Assembly: GCA_964484255.1 (NCBI GenBank)
Contig: CAZAEH010000013.1
Span: forward strand, 1-35,486
Direction of reading: 5' to 3'
DNA: 35,486 bases
DNA from: UBA6215 sp964484255
Lineage (GTDB): Bacteria; Omnitrophota; Gorgyraeia; Pluralincolimonadales; Pluralincolimonadaceae
The first letter of the stretch is position 1. Each line of letters begins with the position of its first letter. The position numbers and the translations under genes are program-made. Under the pieces are notes generated by a model. That model saw only the letters and a program-made list of their open reading frames with translations, did not search any database and was not told the origin of the DNA. Positions 30,135-35,486 of the stretch are shown in pieces.

Positions 30135-30742
30135 TGATGGAGACCCTGATAAATAGGATGGACCACAAGATAATATACGGCATCGTCGAGCCGGGGTCGA
30201 GGGTCCTCGACCTCGGTTGCGGCGAAGGCGACCTGTTATACCTCCTCGCGAAGGAGAAAGACGTAAAAGCGCAGGGTGTAGAACTGGACGAGTCCGCGAT
30301 ATACAAATGTGTCGAAAAGGGCCTTAGCGTTTTCCACGGCGATATCGACAGCGGCCTCAAGGACTATCCCGACAAATCCTTTGACTATGTCATACTCAAC
30401 CAGAGCATGCAGGAAGTCAAGAAGGTGGATTTTGTCATCGAGGAAGCCCTGCGCGTCGGTTCCCGAGTGATAGTGGGATTCCCTAATTTTGCGTATTGGC
30501 GCGCCAGGATGAGGCTTTTCCTAAAAGGCAAGACACCCGTTACGCGTTCACTCCCTTACAGGTGGTATAATACCCCCAACCTGCATTTCCTGAGCATCAG
30601 CGATTTCAAGGAATTCTGCCGGGAGAAGGGGATCACGATAGAAGCGGAGCATTACCTGGGTAAACGTTCCCGCGTAAGATTACTGCCCAATCTCTTTGCC
30701 CTGAACGCGGTGTTCGTGGTAACGTCGGACAGCAAGAAGTAA
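30134..30742 (+). CDS. metW: MetW, methionine biosynthesis partner of MetX
   Basis: A 202-residue Rossmann methyltransferase-like protein. The SAM-binding motif I is GSRVLDLGCGEGDLL, with DYVILNQSMQEV as a later strand and ALRVGSRVIVGFPNFAYWRAR typical for MetW. Three starts are close (TTG 30131, ATG 30134, ATG 30137); 30134 fits AAGGA spacing. MetW activates or partners MetX in several bacteria and its gene regularly follows metX. It is unclear whether it has methyltransferase activity. Confidence 0.93.
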   Translation: MMETLINRMDHKIIYGIVEPGSRVLDLGCGEGDLLYLLAKEKDVKAQGVELDESAIYKCVEKGLSVFHGDIDSGLKDYPDKSFDYVILNQSMQEVKKVDFVIEEALRVGSRVIVGFPNFAYWRARMRLFLKGKTPVTRSLPYRWYNTPNLHFLSISDFKEFCREKGITIEAEHYLGKRSRVRLLPNLFALNAVFVVTSDSKK

Positions 30743-30759
30743 TAGGAGGATATGGACCG

Positions 30760-31485
30760 ATGAAGAAGCTGCTGGTCATAGTTGCGGCCGTTGTGATCGT
30801 GCTGTTCCTTGCCAAGGATTTCGTGGCCGGGTTTGTGTTTACCTCGGGCATCAAGGCGTTCACCGACCTTCCCGCAAGCGTCAAAGGCATGAAGGTGGGG
30901 GTATTCAAGAGCGCAGTTGACATCGACAATCTCAAGGTCTACAACCCGAAGAATAATTTCAAGGACAGGGTCATGCTTGATATTCCGGATTTTTATGTCC
31001 ACTATGACCTCTGGTCCATGTTCTCGGGTAAGAAACACATAAAGAAGATGAGGCTTGACCTGAAGGAATTTTACGTCATTAAGAACGAAGGCGGAGAGTT
31101 AAATATCGATTCTCTTAAGGCGATACAATCCGGGGGCGGAAAACAGGGCGCTAAACAAGCCGCGAAACAGGACATGAAATTCATGATAGATGAACTTGAC
31201 CTGAAGATAGGAAAGGTCATCTATAAGGATTATACTAAGGGCGGTTCTCCGTCAGTGAAAGAGTTCAATGTGGGGATAGAAGAGCATTACACGAATATCG
31301 ATAACCCGTATGCGTTCGCTTCGCTTGTTGTCTTTAAGGCACTGGCGAATACGAACGTGGCTTCCATGGCGAATTTTGACCTAAACGGCCTAAAGGCGGT
31401 TTCATCTGAGGCGATGACCTCCGCAAAGGAAACGGTAAAACAGGCGGCGGAGGGGATAAAGAAGGTGTTGCCATTCGGCAAGTAA
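30760..31485 (+). CDS. Short AsmA-like envelope protein
   Basis: A 241-residue protein with an N-terminal membrane helix (about 3-21) and a periplasmic, beta-rich part with VGVFKSAVDIDNLKVYNPKN, IPDFYVHYDLWSMFSGKKHI and MRLDLKEFYVIKNEGGELNI. These segments match the start of AsmA/DUF748-type domains. A Lys/Gln/Gly-rich stretch (about 125-140) and a C-terminal amphipathic helix (about 215-238) follow. It resembles the gene at 11178 in plan but not in exact sequence. It is preceded by a strong AGGAGGA. A link to outer-membrane lipid homeostasis is inferred from the family only. Confidence 0.6.
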   Translation: MKKLLVIVAAVVIVLFLAKDFVAGFVFTSGIKAFTDLPASVKGMKVGVFKSAVDIDNLKVYNPKNNFKDRVMLDIPDFYVHYDLWSMFSGKKHIKKMRLDLKEFYVIKNEGGELNIDSLKAIQSGGGKQGAKQAAKQDMKFMIDELDLKIGKVIYKDYTKGGSPSVKEFNVGIEEHYTNIDNPYAFASLVVFKALANTNVASMANFDLNGLKAVSSEAMTSAKETVKQAAEGIKKVLPFGK

Positions 31486-31489
31486 CTCT

Positions 31490-31518
31490 TTGACTGCAAG
31501 TTTATAGAGGAATATAAT
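31490..31518 (+). promoter_or_regulatory. Strong promoter of a probable leaderless transcript
   Basis: TTGACT (31490-31495), a 17-base spacer and TATAAT (31513-31518), then six bases and the GTG start codon at 31525. The start of transcription should coincide with the start codon. No Shine-Dalgarno is present between them. Confidence 0.75.
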
Positions 31519-31524
31519 AGCCAA

Positions 31525-32007
31525 GTGAAATACAAAAGATCCCAAATGATCATGATTTGGTTCCTCCCCTTGATATTGATCGGAGGAATATTTATTCCTT
31601 TGCTTGGTTACCTGGTGGTCGGCATGATGGCGTTTTTTCTTGTCCTTGCGGTGTTCAAGGGCAGGTACTGGTGCTGGAACCTGTGTCCGAGAGGCTCGTT
31701 CCTCGACATGGTCATATCGAAAGCCAGTCTAAACAGGCCGTATCCCGTCGGGGTATTCGGGAACCAGTTCTTCAGGTGGTCGGTCTTTTTTGCGTTCATG
31801 GCTTTTTTAGTTTATAGGATCCTGAGGGCCGGTGGGAGCTTGGTCGGGATAGGCGCGGTTTTTGTCAGTATGTGCTTTATAACTACCGTGATCTCGATAA
31901 TCATCGGATTGTTTGTAAGACATAGAGGTTGGTGTGCCATATGCCCTATGGGTACCCTGCAGGAAAAGATAGGGAAGATAAGAAGAGGTTCAAAGGAAAA
32001 GAGATAA
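31525..32007 (+). CDS. Membrane iron-sulphur protein with NapH/NosR-like motifs
   Basis: A 160-residue membrane protein with about four hydrophobic segments (10-45, 82-100, 105-130). Two cluster-type motifs face the cytoplasm: CWNLCPRGSF (Cys50, Cys54, CX3CP) and CAICPMGTLQE (Cys137, Cys140, CX2CP). They recall the CX3CP pairs of NapH, NosR and CcoG, which carry electrons at the membrane. The canonical ferredoxin domains are lacking, so this is a minimal version. GTG at 31525 is chosen from the hydrophobic start and the promoter position. Confidence 0.72.
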   Translation: MKYKRSQMIMIWFLPLILIGGIFIPLLGYLVVGMMAFFLVLAVFKGRYWCWNLCPRGSFLDMVISKASLNRPYPVGVFGNQFFRWSVFFAFMAFLVYRILRAGGSLVGIGAVFVSMCFITTVISIIIGLFVRHRGWCAICPMGTLQEKIGKIRRGSKEKR

Positions 32008-32744
32008 CGGCCTGCCTGGTCTTGTTTTTATCGATCTGCCGGCCCTTGCCGGCGCAAAGTTCTTATGATAACGACACGTTATTATGGGACGGCCTTGATT
32101 CGGGACACAGGTGGAGTATCAATACCACGGGTGACCTCGGGATAAGCACAGAGTATAAGACCGAGGGGAGGGGCAGCCTGTCCGTAATTGTCAAGGGCAA
32201 CGTTCCTGTCACGGGCCTTGTCTTAAAGAAATCCAATACAGACCTCGACGTAACTTTCGCAAAGAACATAATCCTCGACGTATATAACAGCGGTGAACCA
32301 TGCAGTTTGGCGGTTGCATTCAATACGGATGGCCTGCGCGAAAGCATCCCTAAACGTATAGGAAGCGGCCTTAACAGGAATGTGACTTTCGAGATCAGTA
32401 CCAAGGATTTCAGGGTACCGTTCGGCGACGCCAATATCGCCAGCGAAGTTATGTTCGTGGTCTACCCGGCTGGTGGGACGCTCCGGACGCTCTTTTTCGA
32501 CAATGTGCGGATCAGGAAATACGGAGGATTGCAGTCTCCGCCGCTAAACATAACCCCCGCCTTGCTTTATGAGACTTTCCAAGAGGGCCCATTAGAAATG
32601 AGTACGGATTCCCCGGCCGGCTTATACTCCATATTAAGCGGCATAAGTTCCTACGATGAATCCATTGTCCCCGAGCATATGAGCCTTCTCGTGTTCAGCG
32701 CCGGGCTCGCCGGTTTTGCCTTCCTTCGCAAAAAAATACTTTAA
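31941..32744 (+). CDS. Exported protein with PEP-CTERM-like sorting signal
   Basis: A 267-residue protein. It has a signal-like segment (about 26-42; TACLVLFLSICRPLPAQ), a beta-sandwich-like body (GRGSLSVIVKGNVP, KNIILDVYNSGEPCSLAVAF and LFFDNVRIRKYGG resemble carbohydrate-binding jelly rolls) and a C-terminal VPEHMSLLVFSAGLAGFAF followed by LRKK. That tail has the layout of PEP-CTERM: a Pro-Glu motif, a hydrophobic helix and a basic end; the last Pro is His here. Exosortase would anchor or process it. The start is uncertain: ATG at 31941 overlaps the previous gene by 67 bases and gives a long N-region, so a later non-ATG start is possible. Confidence 0.65.
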   Translation: MPYGYPAGKDREDKKRFKGKEITACLVLFLSICRPLPAQSSYDNDTLLWDGLDSGHRWSINTTGDLGISTEYKTEGRGSLSVIVKGNVPVTGLVLKKSNTDLDVTFAKNIILDVYNSGEPCSLAVAFNTDGLRESIPKRIGSGLNRNVTFEISTKDFRVPFGDANIASEVMFVVYPAGGTLRTLFFDNVRIRKYGGLQSPPLNITPALLYETFQEGPLEMSTDSPAGLYSILSGISSYDESIVPEHMSLLVFSAGLAGFAFLRKKIL

Positions 32745-32768
32745 AAAATAATCACAATACAATACAAT
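32740..32768 (+). promoter_or_regulatory. Candidate promoter of the beta-barrel gene
   Basis: TTTAAA (32740-32745) and TACAAT (32763-32768) are 17 bases apart, and six bases separate the -10 box from the ATG at 32775. ACAAT occurs three times in tandem at this site. The -35 box is weak, and no Shine-Dalgarno is present. Confidence 0.45.
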
Positions 32769-32774
32769 ATCAAT

Positions 32775-33458
32775 ATGCGCAAGATATTACTATCATTGGT
32801 AATTTTATATTTTTTCGCGCCATCCCTTCTTGCTGCGCCGGCTTACGGCACGGACTTGCCCGCCAAGGGCAGGATGCGTGTCGGCTACCAGGCGAACGTA
32901 GTCATCAAGCACGAGCTCAAGGAGGGCTACGGCAAGATAGACAGCGTCCAGCATTATTACGACGTATCCTACGGTGTCCTTGACTGGTTCGTCTTCGACG
33001 GAAAACTCGGCATCGGCGATACTAACAGGAAAGGCGGCAACGTACCGGACGCCGATTACGGCTATTCATTCGCCGGAGGCTATGGTTTCCGCGCGCGCCT
33101 TTATGACGATAAGGATTCGGGAATAAAGGTTGTAGGAGGGTTCCACCATATCAGCGTCCATCCCCGGGACGAGGACATAGGCGGCGACAGATATGAATCA
33201 TTCCTTGACGATTGGCAGATCGACTTGCTGTGTTCGAAGAAGTTCGGCAGGTTCACGCCGTACGCAGGAGGCAAGGCCTCTGTCTTTGAACATGTATACA
33301 GGATCAACAAGGGCGACCGCAAGCGCGTCTCCCCGAAATATAACGGCGGGGCTATTGCCGGGTTCGATTTTAATTTAAAAGATGATATTACCGTCAATGT
33401 CGAGGGGCGTTTCATTGACGAAGATGCCGTAAGCGCGGGTATATATTATTCATTCTAA
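32775..33458 (+). CDS. Outer-membrane beta-barrel-like protein
   Basis: A 227-residue protein with a signal peptide (about 1-21, LVILYFFAPSLLAAP). The mature chain has alternating short amphipathic strands, for example VRGYQANVV-like GYQANVVIKHEL, GYSFAGGYGFRARLYDD, GIKVVGGFHHISVH and NVEGRFIDEDAVSAGIYYSF. It ends in Phe, the typical C-terminal residue for insertion by BAM. About 8-10 strands fit the length. The function is unknown; it may be a porin-like or structural barrel. No Shine-Dalgarno precedes the start. Confidence 0.78.
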   Translation: MRKILLSLVILYFFAPSLLAAPAYGTDLPAKGRMRVGYQANVVIKHELKEGYGKIDSVQHYYDVSYGVLDWFVFDGKLGIGDTNRKGGNVPDADYGYSFAGGYGFRARLYDDKDSGIKVVGGFHHISVHPRDEDIGGDRYESFLDDWQIDLLCSKKFGRFTPYAGGKASVFEHVYRINKGDRKRVSPKYNGGAIAGFDFNLKDDITVNVEGRFIDEDAVSAGIYYSF

Positions 33459-33462
33459 GGAT

Positions 33463-33765
33463 ATGGACGACAACAGGCAATACCTGGAAGAACAGGAAGC
33501 GAAGGAGAGGGAGTTCGAGTCGCTCTGCAAGCGTTGCGGCGCCTGTTGCGGCGTTAAGGACGGCGATCCGTGCGAGAACCTTGCCCTTGAACCGGATGGC
33601 TTACATTATTTTTGCCGGATATACGCCGACCGCCTCGGCTTGAGAAGGACTGTAAGCGGCAGGGAGTTCACGTGCGTTCCTCTGCGCCAGATACTGCACA
33701 AGACATGGCTCGGGCGCCCGGAATGCGCTTATGTCAAGGCATTGAACGGACAGACAGGAGAGTAA
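33463..33765 (+). CDS. YkgJ-type cysteine-cluster protein
   Basis: A 100-residue protein with CKRCGACCGV near residues 22-31 and further cysteines at DPCEN, YFCRIYADR, FTCVP and PECAY. The CxxCGxCC motif with spaced later cysteines is characteristic of the YkgJ zinc/iron-chelating family, whose function is unknown. It is nearly contiguous with the beta-barrel gene and the nitroreductase gene, one base before the latter. Confidence 0.85.
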   Translation: MDDNRQYLEEQEAKEREFESLCKRCGACCGVKDGDPCENLALEPDGLHYFCRIYADRLGLRRTVSGREFTCVPLRQILHKTWLGRPECAYVKALNGQTGE

Positions 33766-33766
33766 A

Positions 33767-34261
33767 ATGGAAGCTCTGGATATCTTCAGGAACAGGGTAA
33801 GCGTAAGGGAATATTCGGGTAAGGCAATAAGCAGGGAAGACCTTTTGAAGATAGCCGATGCGGGACATCTCGCGGCCACCGCCAGGAACGAGCAGCCGTG
33901 GGAATTCGTGATAGTTACCGACAGAAATAAAGTCGTTGAACTTGCCGGACTTACCGATACCGGAAAATTCATGGCCGGCGCTGCGGCGTCTATCGCCGTT
34001 TTTTGCAAGGACACCAAATACTATATCGAGGACGGTTCCGCCGCGACCGAGAACATGCTCCTTGCCGCCGCTGCGTTAGGGATCGCCTCATGCTGGATAG
34101 CCGGCGACAAGAAAGACCATGCAGCAAAGATCGCCGCGGCCCTTGGCGCGCCTGCAGGAATGAAGCTGGTAAGCCTTATATCGCTTGGTTATCCTAATTC
34201 GAAACCGCATCCGCACGATAAGAGGGTGCTTCAGGAAGTTATACATTGGGAGAAATTCTGA
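33767..34261 (+). CDS. Nitroreductase family protein
   Basis: A 164-residue FMN-dependent nitroreductase, shorter than NfsB. The N-terminal RNRVSVREYSGKAISREDLL and AGHLAATARNEQPWEFVIV hold the FMN-binding Arg/Ser and Gln/Pro pair, and AATENMLLAAAALGIASCW is the second FMN motif. The electron donor and substrate are unknown. GGAG precedes the start. It begins a run with glutaredoxin and thioredoxin reductase, so a redox role fits. Confidence 0.9.
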   Translation: MEALDIFRNRVSVREYSGKAISREDLLKIADAGHLAATARNEQPWEFVIVTDRNKVVELAGLTDTGKFMAGAAASIAVFCKDTKYYIEDGSAATENMLLAAAALGIASCWIAGDKKDHAAKIAAALGAPAGMKLVSLISLGYPNSKPHPHDKRVLQEVIHWEKF

Positions 34262-34286
34262 TCACCTAACCGAGGGAGGCGATGAT

Positions 34287-34520
34287 ATGAAGAACGTGAA
34301 GGTTTACAGTACCCCGACATGTCCCTATTGCATAAGAGCCAAACAGTTCCTGAAAGAGAACAACGTTGTATTTGAGGATATTAACGTGGCCGCCGACCAG
34401 GTTAAGGCCGAAGAGATGGTCAAGGTCTCCGGCCAGATGGGCGTCCCTGTTTTTGATATTGAAGGAAAAGTCATAGTGGGTTTCGACAAGGAAGCCGTAA
34501 AGCAAGAACTGGGCATATGA
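34287..34520 (+). CDS. Glutaredoxin-like protein
   Basis: A 77-residue thioredoxin-fold protein with active site CPYC (STPTCPYCIRAKQFL), cis-Pro in GVPVFDIEG and IVGFDKEAV. The size and motif fit the NrdH/YruB-like glutaredoxins that are often reduced by thioredoxin reductase instead of glutathione. The ATG at 34287 follows GGGAGG at seven bases. It directly precedes trxB. A role in reducing ribonucleotide reductase or peroxiredoxins is possible; none is visible here. Confidence 0.92.
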   Translation: MKNVKVYSTPTCPYCIRAKQFLKENNVVFEDINVAADQVKAEEMVKVSGQMGVPVFDIEGKVIVGFDKEAVKQELGI

Positions 34521-34536
34521 ACCCCTACGAGGGTAT

Positions 34537-35442
34537 ATGGACCCTTACGAGCTTATAGTCATCGGCGCAGGCCCCGCAGGAATAACTGCGGCTGTTTACG
34601 CGGCCCGCAAGAAGATAACCCTTCTCGTCATAAGTATGGATATAGGCGGCCAAGCTGCCTGGAGCGGTGACGTCGAGAACTATACCGGTTACCAGTTCAT
34701 AACAGGTCCCGACCTTGCCGCCAAGTTCGAAGAGCATATGAAGAAATACGATATCCGCGTAAAGGAAGGGGAGCCGGTAGTAGGGTTAAAGAAGGCGGGC
34801 GACATCATCATTGTGAGGACGGCAAAAGGTGAATACGCCGCCAGAACGGTTATAGTCGCCTCTGGCAAGCGTTCGCGAGAGCTCGGCGTGCCGGGGGAGA
34901 AGGAATTCAAGAATAAGGGCTTGACATACTGCGCGACATGCGACGGTCCGATATTTTCCGGTAAGGACGTGGCCGTCATAGGCGGAGGGAATTCCGCGCT
35001 TGACGCGGCCATCCAGATGGCCAATATCGCGAGCAAGGTATATATCATCAATAACACCGCGAAATTGGCAGGGGAGGAGATCGTCCGGGAAAAACTCGAG
35101 AATAACCCTAAGGTCGAGATCCTCAACAACAGCAGTGTTATGCAAATAACCGGTGACAGGATGGTAAACGGTATCAAGGTCTCCTCCGGGGGCAGGGAGC
35201 GGACGCTTCCCGTCAAGGGGGTATTTGTCGAGATAGGGTTGCTTCCGAATTCAGATTTCGCGAAGGACCTCGATAGGAACGAACTCGGAGAGATAAAGGT
35301 CAACTTTTGCAACGAAACGAATGTCCCGGGGGTATTTGCCGCCGGGGATGTGACAAACGTGCCGGAGAAGCAGATAATCATCGCGGCAGGGGAAGGGGCA
35401 AAGGCCTGTTTAAGCGCTTTTAAGCACTTGTCGCAGCACTGA
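34537..35442 (+). CDS. trxB: Thioredoxin reductase-like flavoprotein with altered NAD(P)H site
   Basis: A 301-residue flavoprotein. FAD-binding GAGPAG is at 10-15, the redox pair Cys132/Cys135 in YCATCDG, the pyridine-nucleotide motif GGGNSALDAA at 149-158 and the C-terminal GVFAAGDVTN holds FAD. The NADPH-specific HRRxxxR motif of E. coli is replaced by NNTAKLA (172-178), so NADPH preference is doubtful; NADH or another donor is possible. The neighbouring glutaredoxin is the likely partner. The start at 34537 has only GAGGG three bases before it. Confidence 0.93.
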   Translation: MDPYELIVIGAGPAGITAAVYAARKKITLLVISMDIGGQAAWSGDVENYTGYQFITGPDLAAKFEEHMKKYDIRVKEGEPVVGLKKAGDIIIVRTAKGEYAARTVIVASGKRSRELGVPGEKEFKNKGLTYCATCDGPIFSGKDVAVIGGGNSALDAAIQMANIASKVYIINNTAKLAGEEIVREKLENNPKVEILNNSSVMQITGDRMVNGIKVSSGGRERTLPVKGVFVEIGLLPNSDFAKDLDRNELGEIKVNFCNETNVPGVFAAGDVTNVPEKQIIIAAGEGAKACLSAFKHLSQH

Positions 35443-35486
35443 AACTAAAAAGGGATGGGCATTTCACATGCATAGGAAAAAGGGAT

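Noticed and set aside
30752..30763. Three-codon ATG-GAC-CGA-TGA frame before the AsmA-like gene
   Set aside because: The Shine-Dalgarno is too close to this ATG and correctly spaced for the ATG at 30760; likely chance.
11178..31485. The two AsmA-like proteins (11178, 30760) as a duplicated pair
   Set aside because: They share only the general plan (one helix and beta-rich start); no residue-level similarity beyond that is visible by eye.
35468..35486. Possible start of another gene at the window end
   Set aside because: Only six codons after an ATG are available, so no product or frame can be supported.

Overview
The window reads as a chromosomal segment of a Gram-negative (diderm) bacterium of moderate GC, densely packed with co-directional operons. 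About 48 protein genes, one tRNA, one probable 6S RNA and one riboswitch are supported; only two genes (the GspA/ExeA-GspB pair) lie on the minus strand. Many starts overlap the previous stop (ATGA, TAATG, TGATG). The best taxonomic clue is the gene at 12543, which matches the small basic protein family known from Chlamydiae and Verrucomicrobia. Together with heptose genes, an NlpD-like lipoprotein, a type II secretion ATPase, PilZ and HD-GYP proteins and a PEP-CTERM-like tail, this points to the PVC superphylum, most plausibly Omnitrophota. That assignment is inference.

Region by region: 1-6614 is a housekeeping run: biotin carboxylase (cut by the window edge), an Asp23/AmaP-type membrane protein, a phosphofructokinase with pyrophosphate-type residues, two heptose-pathway genes, a thiamine set (stand-alone ThiD2, ThiE, ThiC) and a PfkB-family kinase. 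6629-12526 holds tRNA-Gly(CCC), an NlpD-like LysM/LytM lipoprotein, a P-loop ATPase, a phosphodiesterase, a HIT protein, a dNTPase, an AsmA-like protein and a SPOR protein. 12543-17817 has the small basic protein, an SH3 protein, a tRNA-binding OB-fold protein, a site-2 protease, a cold-shock protein, aroB, rnc, a GNAT and a membrane protein. 17814-20482 has the minus-strand gspB-gspA pair divergent from three PilZ genes. 20488-24708 has plsC, the 6S-like RNA, a sugar-phosphate isomerase-like protein, a MagIII-like glycosylase, a flavin reductase, a potassium-channel-like protein and a secreted protein. 24759-27557 has two c-di-GMP signalling proteins. 27586-30742 is a SAM-II riboswitch followed by metY-metX-metW. 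30760-35442 has envelope proteins, a nitroreductase, and a glutaredoxin-thioredoxin reductase pair.

Three themes link the genes. First, c-di-GMP: a PAS-GGDEF-HD-GYP enzyme, a REC-GGDEF-MshEN fusion and three PilZ proteins lie within 9 kb of a secretion ATPase. Second, methionine: a SAM-sensing RNA whose 3' strand can also form an antiterminator controls the acetylhomoserine route. Third, gene expression: several genes have a -10 box 6-7 nt before the start codon and no Shine-Dalgarno, so leaderless mRNAs are likely. No CRISPR array, insertion sequence, prophage or origin was seen, and no stretch above 300 bases lacks a gene or RNA. I found no clear new multi-gene system; the most novel items are the riboswitch and 6S RNA in this lineage, the leaderless promoters and the REC-GGDEF-MshEN fusion.
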